From contig CALGHE010000058.1 of assembly GCA_937915765.1 (NCBI GenBank), positions 1 to 12,253 of the forward strand: a stretch of DNA of 12,253 nt, written 5' to 3'. Source of the stretch: an uncultured Bacteroidales bacterium. Its GTDB lineage: Bacteria > Bacteroidota > Bacteroidia > Bacteroidales > Paludibacteraceae. The position numbers and the translations under genes were made by a program. Below are positions 1 to 6,220 of this stretch, in pieces (positions within the stretch are counted from its first letter, which is position 1; every line of letters starts with the position of its first letter). A model generated the notes under the pieces. It was not told the origin of the DNA. It was given only the letters and a program-made list of their open reading frames with translations, and ran no database searches.

Positions 1-304
1 CTGTTTCCTCAAACCAATTGTCAACGGCACAGGCTTCTACTACGTTGAGCCGGAGACGCGCGACGGCGGCCGGATGGACTTAGTGGTAAGTTTCGGCGGC
101 GAGGAGTTCGTCATCGAACTGAAAATCTGGCGAGGTGAGAAATACGAGGTCGAAGGCAAGGTGCAGCTTGCCGAATACCTCAAAACACGAGGTCTCAGCG
201 AAGGTTATCTCGTCACATTTTCCTTCCTGAAAAACAAGACCGTTCAGGAAGAGCCGGAATGGGTTGAGCATGATGGAAAGAAAATTTATGAAGCTATAAT
301 TTAA
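1..304 (+). CDS. AAA-ATPase-like protein, C-terminal PD-(D/E)XK-nuclease-like domain (5' end outside window)
   Basis: The reading frame is open from the first bases of the window, so this is the last roughly 100 residues of a longer protein. An internal ATG at 74 is not the real start, because the frame upstream of it encodes conserved-looking sequence (FLKPIVNGTGFYYVEPETRD). The pattern is GRMD, a short strand, then EFVIELKIW, followed by a helix containing VQLAEYL. This fits the D...ExK core of the PD-(D/E)XK nuclease-like fold found at the C terminus of many Bacteroidota AAA-ATPase-like proteins. Those proteins are common, often multicopy and poorly characterised; a role in mobile-element or defence biology is sometimes suspected but not shown here. 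The stop lies 12 bp before fmt. This stretch looks richer in G and C than the genes that follow, which may hint at separate ancestry. The family call is from memory of similar proteins, and the ATPase part is not visible. Confidence 0.6.
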   Translation, partial: CFLKPIVNGTGFYYVEPETRDGGRMDLVVSFGGEEFVIELKIWRGEKYEVEGKVQLAEYLKTRGLSEGYLVTFSFLKNKTVQEEPEWVEHDGKKIYEAII

Positions 305-316
305 AATTATCATACA

Positions 317-1285
317 ATGAACAAAAAAGATTTAAGAATAATATATATGGGGACTCCGGACTTTGCTGTTGAGCCTCTGAAGCAACTTGTTGAGAATGAA
401 TACAACATAGTTGGAGTAATCACAATGCCAGACAAGCCTGCCGGGCGCGGACACAAATTGCAGTACTCTCCAGTGAAAGAATTCGCTCTCTCTAAAGGCC
501 TTACTCTCCTTCAACCAGCAAAACTGAAAGATGACGCATTTATTGAAGATTTAAAATCGCTCAATGCAGATTTGCAGATTGTGGTGGCTTTCAGGATGTT
601 ACCTGAAATCGTATGGAACATGCCTCGCCTTGGCACGTTCAACTTGCATGCTTCCCTGCTGCCGCAATACAGAGGTGCAGCTCCCATAAACTGGGCTATC
701 ATCAATGGAGAAACAGAAACTGGAATAACTACATTTTTCCTTACTCACGAAATTGACACAGGCAAAATTATTCAGCAAGAAAAAATAGCGATAGAAGACA
801 CAGATAACGTTGGCATTATTCACGACAAACTCATGTTCAAAGGCTCGGAGCTTGTGCTGCAAACTGTTGACGCAATTTTGAAAGGAGACATCAAACCAAA
901 GCCTCAGGAAGAACTTTATCAATCTGAAAGCGAACTGAAACCTGCTCCTAAAATCTTTAAGGAGACTTGCAAAATAGACTTCAGCAAAACAACAAAGGAA
1001 GTCTATGACTTGATTAGAGGCATGTCGCCATACCCGGCTGCTTGGGCTGAAATGACTACTCCTGCAGGCGAGGTTGTTCCTGTTAAAATTTACGACTCCG
1101 CTAAAGAGATGTGCTGCCACAACAAAAAAGCCGGAGAGGTTGTCTGCAACGGTAAAAACGAACTTAAAGTGGCCACGTCAGACGGATTCATTCACATAAA
1201 ATCACTCCAGATACCAGGCAAGAAAAGACTTTCGACTGACGATTTTTTAAGAGGTTATAAAATAGACGAAAATTTCAAGTTCTAA
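317..1285 (+). CDS. fmt: Methionyl-tRNA formyltransferase
   Basis: Fmt transfers the formyl group of 10-formyltetrahydrofolate to Met-tRNA(fMet), giving the initiator for bacterial translation in the cytoplasm. The 322-residue product has the usual length. The N-terminal Rossmann-type formyltransferase domain opens with RIIYMGTPDFA and carries the MPDKPAGRG loop near residues 37-45. The catalytic trio appears as N109, H111 and D147, inside NLHASLLPQYRGAAPINWA and the later HEIDTG. The C-terminal OB-fold-like domain covers about residues 210-322. The ATG at 317 starts directly with MNKKDLRIIYMGTPDF and needs no extension. The gene follows the preceding partial gene by 12 bp and could be co-transcribed with it. 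No clear promoter is visible in the short gap. An inverted repeat begins 2 bp after its stop codon. Confidence 0.97.
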   Translation: MNKKDLRIIYMGTPDFAVEPLKQLVENEYNIVGVITMPDKPAGRGHKLQYSPVKEFALSKGLTLLQPAKLKDDAFIEDLKSLNADLQIVVAFRMLPEIVWNMPRLGTFNLHASLLPQYRGAAPINWAIINGETETGITTFFLTHEIDTGKIIQQEKIAIEDTDNVGIIHDKLMFKGSELVLQTVDAILKGDIKPKPQEELYQSESELKPAPKIFKETCKIDFSKTTKEVYDLIRGMSPYPAAWAEMTTPAGEVVPVKIYDSAKEMCCHNKKAGEVVCNGKNELKVATSDGFIHIKSLQIPGKKRLSTDDFLRGYKIDENFKF

Positions 1286-1286
1286 T

Positions 1287-1360
1287 GGCAACTTCTGTAA
1301 ATTACTACTTTAAATTATTCTTGTACTAAATTCCGTTTCGGATAATTTACAGAAGTTGCC
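1287..1360. repeat. Dispersed inverted-repeat element, copy 1
   Basis: Two perfectly complementary 18-bp arms, GGCAACTTCTGTAAATTA at 1287-1304 and its reverse complement at 1343-1360, enclose a 38-nt loop. A small inner hairpin (TCCG-TTT-CGGA, 1332-1342) abuts the right arm. A second element with nearly the same arms lies at 6970-7038, but the two loops share no obvious sequence. The element sits 2 bp after the fmt stop and between convergent genes. It lacks the immediate T-tract expected of a classical terminator. TAAT flanks both ends (1283-1286 and 1361-1364), which may be chance. It may be a REP-like or MITE-like palindromic unit, or a 3'-end RNA structure. Confidence 0.8.
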
Positions 1361-1367
1361 TAATATA

Positions 1368-1403
1368 AAAGGGGCTGGATGCAAATTCAGCCTCTTTAAT
1401 TTT
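1368..1403 (+). terminator. Probable terminator of fmt
   Basis: A 10-bp stem, AAAGGGGCTG (1368-1377) with CAGCCTCTTT (1388-1397), has a 10-nt loop. It contains one G-U pair on the plus-strand transcript and is followed by AATTTT. It lies downstream of fmt and of the inverted repeat. On the minus strand the stem is followed by a better T-run (CCCCTTTTATA) but has one A-C mismatch, so it could act in both directions. Confidence 0.6.
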
Positions 1404-1420
1404 AGGCTACTTACATGAAT

Positions 1421-1457
1421 TACAAAACACAAAATGCCCCCACGAAAACGCAGGAGC
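1421..1457 (-). terminator. Probable terminator of the pheS-bactofilin unit
   Basis: Read on the minus strand, GCTCCTGCG (1457-1449) pairs with CGTGGGGGC (1444-1436) over nine positions, using three G-U pairs, around a TTTT loop. It is followed by ATTTTGTGTTTTG. The G-U pairs form only on the minus-strand RNA, which fixes the direction. It sits 28 bp after the bactofilin stop codon. Confidence 0.65.
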
Positions 1458-1485
1458 TATATGTGCCTTTGCTCAACTCAGAAAA

Positions 1486-1887
1486 TTATTTCTTGTGCTG
1501 ATCAACAGGAGCACCTTTTTGCTCCGTCATATCGCAAGTGCCGGTAAACTTAGCGTTCGGCTCAATAGACAAAATCTTAGTTTTGATTTCACCTTCGACC
1601 TTTGCAGTTGACTTCAGCAACAAGGTGTCGCTTACCAAGATCTTGCCGTTCAAAGTGCCAAGAATCTCAGCGTTAGCGCAAGTCAGAGTACCCTGCATAA
1701 CACCCTTTGCACCTATAATAACTTTACCCTTACAAGTAATTGTACCTTCTACAGAACCATCAAGACGGAAATTATTTTCCGCATTAATTTCTCCTGTAAC
1801 CTTTGTTCCGTAGGCCAGAGTATTATACTCCGCACCCTGTGATGTTACCTCTTTTGACATATTATTATCGCTACCAAATAAACCCAT
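1486..1887 (-). CDS. Bactofilin (polymer-forming cytoskeletal protein)
   Basis: Bactofilins self-assemble without nucleotide into filaments, often membrane-associated, that organise cell shape and envelope enzymes. The 133-residue product has a short polar N terminus (about 1-22) and a glycine-rich beta-helical core (about 23-118). Short strands alternate with turns there, for example GTKVTGEINAENNFRLDGSVEGTI and GAKGVMQGTLTC. A polar tail ending HKK follows. I chose the ATG at 1887 (MGLFGSDNNMSKEV). The frame extends upstream to 1935, but that start would overlap the pheS coding end by 38 bp and add 16 unconserved-looking residues. The true start could also be the Met at residue 10. The gene lies 10 bp behind pheS, so co-transcription is likely, although the two proteins have no known joint function. 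A minus-strand terminator follows. Confidence 0.9.
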   Translation of the reverse strand: MGLFGSDNNMSKEVTSQGAEYNTLAYGTKVTGEINAENNFRLDGSVEGTITCKGKVIIGAKGVMQGTLTCANAEILGTLNGKILVSDTLLLKSTAKVEGEIKTKILSIEPNAKFTGTCDMTEQKGAPVDQHKK

Positions 1888-1897
1888 AAATATTGTA

Positions 1898-2917
1898 TTA
1901 GTGTGCAGACTTAAACTGCTCCAAGAAACGGACATCGTTTTCCGAGAACATACGCAAGTCCTTAACCTGATATTTCAAATTTGTAATACGCTCAACTCCC
2001 ATACCGAATGCATATCCAGAATAAACCTTACTGTCTATTCCGCACGCTTCAAGCACGTTAGGGTCAACCATACCGCAACCAAGAATTTCAACCCATCCTG
2101 TCCCTTTGCAGAACGGACAACCTTTTCCGCCACACAAGTTACATGAGATATCCATCTCTGCAGACGGCTCTGTAAAAGGGAAATAAGACGGACGCAAACG
2201 AATCTTTGTGTCTTCGCCAAACATCTCCTTAGCAAAATACAAAAGAGCCTGACGCAAATCAGCAAAAGAGACATTCTTGTCTATGTAAAGCCCCTCTACC
2301 TGATGGAAAAAGCAATGAGCACGATAAGAAATCGCCTCGTTACGATAAACACGTCCCGGACAAAGAACCCTTATCGGCGGTTTTTGCGAAGTCATAACGC
2401 GGGACTGCACAGACGACGTGTGCGTGCGCAAAAGCACATCTGGCTCCCTTGTTATGAAAAATGTATCCTGCATGTCACGAGCCGGATGCTCTGGCGGAAA
2501 ATTCAAAGCCGAAAACACATGCCAGTCATCCTCTATCTCCGGGCCTTCCGCAACCACAAAACCTATACGTGAAAAAATATTAACTATCTCATTCTTCACG
2601 ATAGACAACGGATGGCGAGTGCCAAGAGCTACAGGGTCCGAGCTTCTTGTCAAGTCTATGCCGTCTTTTCCGTCAAGCATATCCTCAAAAGCCTCCTTCA
2701 GCTCATTTATCTTGTCCTGAGCCTTGTTTTTCAAGTCATTAAGCAACTGACCCACTTCACGCTTCTGTTCGTTCGGCACAGAGCGGAAATCGTTGAACAA
2801 GTTCGAAATCTCGCCCTTCTTACTCAAATACTTTATTCGCAGCGCTTCCAGCTCCTCTATGTTTTTTGCTGCAAACGCATTAACCTCTTCAAGAAGTTGT
2901 TCTATACGTTCTTTCAT
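1898..2917 (-). CDS. pheS: Phenylalanyl-tRNA synthetase, alpha subunit
   Basis: PheS is the catalytic alpha subunit of the (alpha-beta)2 class II synthetase that charges tRNA(Phe). The 339-residue product has the standard layout: an N-terminal coiled-coil tRNA-binding arm (about 1-85) and then the catalytic core. Motif 2 is around residues 189-210 (VYRNEAISYRAHCFFHQVEG), the substrate-pocket segment FPFTEPSAE is at 246-254, and motif 3 GMGVER is at 305-310. A four-cysteine cluster, C259-x2-C262-x4-C267-x2-C270, sits in the loop before WVEILGCGMVDPNVL. This looks like a zinc-knuckle insertion, which I recall from other Bacteroidota PheS proteins and which E. coli lacks. The beta subunit gene pheT is not in the window. 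The next gene in the unit is a bactofilin 10 bp downstream. Confidence 0.97.
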   Translation of the reverse strand: MKERIEQLLEEVNAFAAKNIEELEALRIKYLSKKGEISNLFNDFRSVPNEQKREVGQLLNDLKNKAQDKINELKEAFEDMLDGKDGIDLTRSSDPVALGTRHPLSIVKNEIVNIFSRIGFVVAEGPEIEDDWHVFSALNFPPEHPARDMQDTFFITREPDVLLRTHTSSVQSRVMTSQKPPIRVLCPGRVYRNEAISYRAHCFFHQVEGLYIDKNVSFADLRQALLYFAKEMFGEDTKIRLRPSYFPFTEPSAEMDISCNLCGGKGCPFCKGTGWVEILGCGMVDPNVLEACGIDSKVYSGYAFGMGVERITNLKYQVKDLRMFSENDVRFLEQFKSAH

Positions 2918-2966
2918 TACGATTCAAATTTATCTCGACGAAGGCATCAAAACCCCCAACGAACCG

Positions 2967-2974
2967 CAAATTTA
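2967..2974 (-). promoter_or_regulatory. Candidate -7 box for pheS
   Basis: On the minus strand this reads TAAATTTG, matching the Bacteroidota -7 consensus TAnnTTTG. It would start transcription around 2960, giving a leader of about 43 nt before the pheS ATG at 2917. An identical octamer at 2925-2932 lies too close to the start codon for a normal leader. No clean -33 TTTG is seen, so the call rests on the -7 match and position. Confidence 0.45.
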
Positions 2975-3036
2975 AACATTTTTTTGAAATATTCTAAAAA
3001 ATACCTTTTTGTTTTGTGCTCTTTGCTGAAAAATCA

Positions 3037-3609
3037 CTATAAAAGACTCCTTTGGCTCATCATTTCCGCCACACCTTGCGGCATGAAGAAACGAACGTCC
3101 TTTCCTTCTCGCAGTGATTCTCTGATAAACGTTGACGACACTTCTATCAACGGGGCATCTATCATACTGACATTTTTATAATCGTCGGGCACTTCATTAG
3201 AAGAGTCCGGCCGCGGATAAACAAGCACCTCGTACTGCTCCATAATCTTGTCATAATTTCTCCATTTCCTGAACAAATCGAGATTGTCTCCGCCCATTAT
3301 CAGCACAAACTTCACATCCGGCTCTTCCCTTGACATAAACGTCAGAGTATCATAAGTATAAGACGGCTTTGGCAATCTGAACTCCACATCAGACACGCCA
3401 AATTTCGGATACCCCTCTATCGCCCGGCGCACCATCTCCAGTCTAAACTCATCGTCCATCAGTCCGCCCCTCTCTTTCAGCGGGTTATGCGGAGAGACAA
3501 CAAAACGCACCTCATCCACCCCACCAAACTCTGCCACATAATTTCCGAGAGCCAGATGTCCTATATGAATCGGGTTAAAAGAGCCGAAAAACAATGCCAC
3601 ACGCCTCAT
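3037..3609 (-). CDS. nadD: Nicotinate-nucleotide adenylyltransferase
   Basis: NadD joins nicotinate mononucleotide and ATP to give nicotinate adenine dinucleotide, the penultimate step of NAD synthesis in the cytoplasm. The 190-residue product is of normal length. The nucleotidyltransferase signature GSFNPIHIGH is at residues 9-18 and the second nucleotide-binding motif SSTFIR at 158-163. Between them lie the substrate loop SPHNPLK (39-45) and MGGDNLDLFRKW (105-116), both typical of the family. The ATG at 3609 is 5 bp after the gmk stop, so the two genes are almost certainly read from one transcript. This gmk-nadD adjacency is common in Bacteroidota as I recall it. I found no convincing terminator hairpin between this stop and the pheS promoter region. 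Confidence 0.97.
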   Translation of the reverse strand: MRRVALFFGSFNPIHIGHLALGNYVAEFGGVDEVRFVVSPHNPLKERGGLMDDEFRLEMVRRAIEGYPKFGVSDVEFRLPKPSYTYDTLTFMSREEPDVKFVLIMGGDNLDLFRKWRNYDKIMEQYEVLVYPRPDSSNEVPDDYKNVSMIDAPLIEVSSTFIRESLREGKDVRFFMPQGVAEMMSQRSLL

Positions 3610-3614
3610 ACGCC

Positions 3615-4184
3615 TTATTTTTCAAGGAACTGACGAACAATCCTCAACGTTTCCGCCTTTGCAGTTTCGAGGTCGTCATTAACTACTATTTTGTCAAATT
3701 TAGAGGCGAAGCCAAGCTCATACTCCGCCTTATCCAGTCTGCTCTGTATAACGTCCGGAGCATCAGTTCCGCGGCCCTCCAGCCTCTTGCGAAGTTCCTC
3801 TATGCTTGGCGGCTGAATGAAAACAGACATAGCCCTGTCGCCATAAAACTTCTTGATATTCATTCCGCCAACAACATCAACATCAAAGATAGGGACATTG
3901 CCGTTATCCGAAATGCGTTCCACCTCGCTCTTCAAAGTTCCGTAAAACTTATCCTGATAGACCTCCTCGTATTCAAGAAACTCGTCGTTCGCTATTTTTT
4001 CGCGGAACTCGTCCGGAGTCAAGAAATAATACTCCTTGCCATGCTCCTCCGTTCCGCGCGGCGCCCGGCTTGTTGCAGAGATAGAGAACTCGAAACAGTC
4101 CATCTGCGTCAACAGATAGTTTATTATTGTCGATTTTCCGGACCCTGACGGTGCCGAAAAAATAATCAGTTTGCCTTTCTTCAT
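3615..4184 (-). CDS. gmk: Guanylate kinase
   Basis: Gmk phosphorylates GMP to GDP using ATP and feeds GTP, dGTP and (p)ppGpp pools in the cytoplasm. The 189-residue protein begins with beta strand KLIIFS and the P-loop APSGSGKST (residues 11-19). The GMP-binding signature TSRAPRGTEEHGKEYYFLT (about 38-56) follows, then the YGT segment (81-83) and FDVDVVGGMNIK (100-111). A lid region lies around RKRLEGRGTD (132-141). The length and motif order are standard. The ATG at 4184 places MKKGKL directly before the first strand. It lies 39 bp after yicC and 5 bp before nadD, the middle gene of a three-gene unit. Confidence 0.97.
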   Translation of the reverse strand: MKKGKLIIFSAPSGSGKSTIINYLLTQMDCFEFSISATSRAPRGTEEHGKEYYFLTPDEFREKIANDEFLEYEEVYQDKFYGTLKSEVERISDNGNVPIFDVDVVGGMNIKKFYGDRAMSVFIQPPSIEELRKRLEGRGTDAPDVIQSRLDKAEYELGFASKFDKIVVNDDLETAKAETLRIVRQFLEK

Positions 4185-4223
4185 AAAAACATAAAATTAC
4201 GAAATAAAATCATATTCACAGAG

Positions 4224-5096
4224 TTACAGCACATTAAGCACCTGCTCTTTTATCTGCTCAAGCTCATCTTTCATCTTCACCACAATCTTTTGCATTTCTG
4301 AATGATTAGACTTAGAACCCAACGTATTTATCTCCCTGCCAATCTCTTGCGCAATGAAGCCTAACTTTTTGCCGACCGCACACTCTCCAGACGCCATAGT
4401 CTCTTCAAAGTACTTCAGATGCTGCGCAAGGCGGTTCTTCTCTTCATTCACATCAAGCTTCTCTATATAGAAAATGAGTTCCTGCTCAAATCTGTTCTTG
4501 TCGTAATCAAGATTCAGAGCCTCCAAATTTTCACGGATGCGCGTTTTCACTTTTTCAATACGCTCTTTTTCAAACGGCTCCACTTCCGCAAGAAGCTCTC
4601 TTATATTTTTTATTTTAGCCTCAAAAACCTTCTGAAGCGAGACGCCCTCCTGCCTGCGAAAATCGACAAGATTGTCAACGGCGCACTCAAAAGCATTTGC
4701 AATCTCTTTCCACTCATCTTCGTCAATCTCCTGAGCTTCAACTTTCATCACTTCCGGCATTTTCAGCAGCACAGCAAACCAGTCTGCCGGCGGCTCCACG
4801 CCCAAACGTTCCGCAGCCTCTTTCAACTGTGCGTGATACGCCTCCAGAATTGGCATGTTTATCTGCGCAGAAGTCTCTTTGCCCACATTTTCCACAAACA
4901 TGGAAAACTCAACCTTGCCACGTTCTAGTTTTTGCGCCACAATGTTACGCAACTCAATATCCTTCTCTTTATATGCAGCCGGCACACGAGAAGTCATATC
5001 TAATTGTTTGCTGTTGAGCGACTTTATCTCAACAACAACTTTCTTATTTCCTAATTCGCACGAGCTTTTTCCAAACCCGGTCATTGATAAAACCAT
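4224..5096 (-). CDS. yicC: YicC/YloC-family endoribonuclease
   Basis: YicC proteins were long annotated as a stress-induced or stationary-phase protein. In E. coli and Bacillus relatives they are now described as metal-dependent endoribonucleases involved in RNA turnover. The protein starts with the family hallmark SMTGFG (MVLSMTGFGKSS), followed by the YicC_N domain over about residues 1-155. The C-terminal DUF1732-type domain (about 205-290) includes EEKNRLAQHLKYFEETM, GKKLGFIAQEIGREINTLGSKS and a charged helical end. I chose the ATG at 5096, giving 290 residues, the usual size. The same frame stays open upstream to an ATG at 5243, which would add 49 residues before the hallmark. That is unlikely but open. 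The gene heads the unit yicC-gmk-nadD. I see no TAnnTTTG box for it upstream. Confidence 0.93.
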   Translation of the reverse strand: MVLSMTGFGKSSCELGNKKVVVEIKSLNSKQLDMTSRVPAAYKEKDIELRNIVAQKLERGKVEFSMFVENVGKETSAQINMPILEAYHAQLKEAAERLGVEPPADWFAVLLKMPEVMKVEAQEIDEDEWKEIANAFECAVDNLVDFRRQEGVSLQKVFEAKIKNIRELLAEVEPFEKERIEKVKTRIRENLEALNLDYDKNRFEQELIFYIEKLDVNEEKNRLAQHLKYFEETMASGECAVGKKLGFIAQEIGREINTLGSKSNHSEMQKIVVKMKDELEQIKEQVLNVL

Positions 5097-5352
5097 TTCT
5101 ATAATATTTTTAGTAAAAGAATCCTCGGCACACCTGAACAAACCCGCCGGAGCCAAAATCGGCACGACATATTGCATTGCACGATTTGCAGAAGCTGCCT
5201 TTGATGAAAAATTTCCGAAAGATATAAAAAAATCTTGCAACATACGAATAAAGCAACTTTAATTCGCCGTTTTTTACAATTATCCCCATAAAAAATGTAA
5301 CTTTGTGCTGTTAAATATATTTTTTCTGGATTTTTCGTAAAATATAAAAAAA
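5097..5352. other. Divergent intergenic region between yicC and tsaB
   Basis: This 256-bp gap carries the presumed yicC promoter on the minus strand and the tsaB promoter on the plus strand. The half next to yicC (5097-5243) is open in the yicC frame but probably noncoding. The half next to tsaB is very AT-rich and contains a TAnnTTTG box at 5298-5305. I see no RNA gene or repeat in it. Confidence 0.6.
5298..5305 (+). promoter_or_regulatory. -7 box of the tsaB promoter
   Basis: TAACTTTG matches the Bacteroidota -7 consensus TAnnTTTG exactly. A T-rich stretch at 5270-5275, about 22 bp upstream, is in the right place for the -33 element but is not a clean TTTG. Transcription from near 5311 would leave a leader of about 40 nt, AT-rich, before the tsaB ATG at 5353. 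Confidence 0.6.
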
Positions 5353-6045
5353 ATGGCAACGCTCATACTTATCGAGACATCGACATCCGTTTGCTCTGCC
5401 GCGCTAAGTCGCGACGGAGAAATACTGCTCAACAAAGAGAACTTCGACGGGCAGTCTCATTCTGTTCTTCTCGGCAAATTTGTTAAGGAGATTATAGATT
5501 ACGTTCGCGAAAACTCCATAAAGATTGACGGTGTTGCTGTAAGCTGCGGCCCTGGCTCTTACACAGGCCTGCGCATTGGCGTCTCGTTGAGCAAAGGGCT
5601 TTGCTACGGACTTGACGTTCCGCTTATTGCGATAAACACGCTGCAAACAATGGCCCTCAGCGCCTCAAAAAACAGCGACATCGAAAATAACGCTCTGCTC
5701 TGCCCTATGATAGACGCTCGCAGAATGGAGGTCTATTCTGCTTTCTTCGACTTGCAGCTGAATCAGAAAAGGGAGACCTGCGCCGACATAATCGACGAAA
5801 GCTCGTATGCCGAACTTTTGGAGAACCACACCATATATTTCTTCGGGAACGGGGCCGGCAAATGCAAAGAGACTTTAAAGCACCCTAACGCCAAATTCAT
5901 AGAAAACATTTCGCCGCTCGCCAAAGACATGACTGAGCTTGCGGAAAAAGCGTACAAAGCGTCCAACTTTCAGGACGTCGCTTATTTCGAACCGTTCTAC
6001 CTTAAAGAATTTGTGGCGACAGTTGCTAAAAATAAGGTGATATAA
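5353..6045 (+). CDS. tsaB: tRNA threonylcarbamoyladenosine biosynthesis protein TsaB
   Basis: TsaB is the inactive-kinase-fold partner of TsaD. The TsaB-TsaD-TsaE complex transfers threonylcarbamoyl to A37 of tRNAs reading ANN codons, making t6A in the cytoplasm. The 230-residue product is of normal length for the family. It begins with the ASKHA-fold strand LILIETSTSVCSAAL (residues 4-18). SHSVLLGKFVKEI (35-47) follows, then the signature SCGPGSYTGLRIG (64-76) that distinguishes TsaB from TsaD, which has a longer metal-binding sequence. The ATG at 5353 is the only sensible start. The gene is transcribed away from yicC, is preceded by a good -7 box and is closed by a hairpin terminator. It appears to be a single-gene unit. 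Confidence 0.96.
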   Translation: MATLILIETSTSVCSAALSRDGEILLNKENFDGQSHSVLLGKFVKEIIDYVRENSIKIDGVAVSCGPGSYTGLRIGVSLSKGLCYGLDVPLIAINTLQTMALSASKNSDIENNALLCPMIDARRMEVYSAFFDLQLNQKRETCADIIDESSYAELLENHTIYFFGNGAGKCKETLKHPNAKFIENISPLAKDMTELAEKAYKASNFQDVAYFEPFYLKEFVATVAKNKVI

Positions 6046-6066
6046 ATCACATAAGACCTGAAACAC

Positions 6067-6106
6067 AAACGGCCTCGAGTCTTTCTCGGGCCGTTTTCTT
6101 TTTTCC
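6067..6106 (+). terminator. Rho-independent terminator of tsaB
   Basis: ACGGCC-T-CGAG (6069-6079) pairs with CTCGGGCCGT (6085-6094) with a single bulged T and a 5-nt loop. A T-rich tract, TTTTCTTTTTTCC, follows. It starts about 22 bp after the tsaB stop. Confidence 0.85.
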
Positions 6107-6188
6107 GCACCTGCCAAAAAAAACACATTTTACGAAACTTAAAGCATACCTTGCAGAAAAAACTGTTTTCTTTTCAGAAAAAAAACAT

Positions 6189-6196
6189 TACATTTG
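6189..6196 (+). promoter_or_regulatory. -7 box of the PHP phosphoesterase promoter
   Basis: TACATTTG matches TAnnTTTG exactly. A weak -33 candidate, TGTTTTC, is at 6164-6170 with an 18-bp spacer. The predicted start near 6202 leaves a leader of about 20 nt before the ATG at 6221. Confidence 0.6.
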
Positions 6197-6220
6197 TAAG
6201 AACCTCTAAATTTTTTGCTT

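Noticed and set aside
1888..1935. Longer bactofilin start overlapping pheS
   Set aside because: The extra 16 residues are read from the pheS coding end and have no bactofilin character. The ATG at 1887 gives a normal protein and a 10-bp gap.
2612..3181. Plus-strand open frame spanning the pheS-nadD gap
   Set aside because: It crosses the 5' part of pheS, the pheS promoter region and the 3' end of nadD, and shows no recognisable domain.
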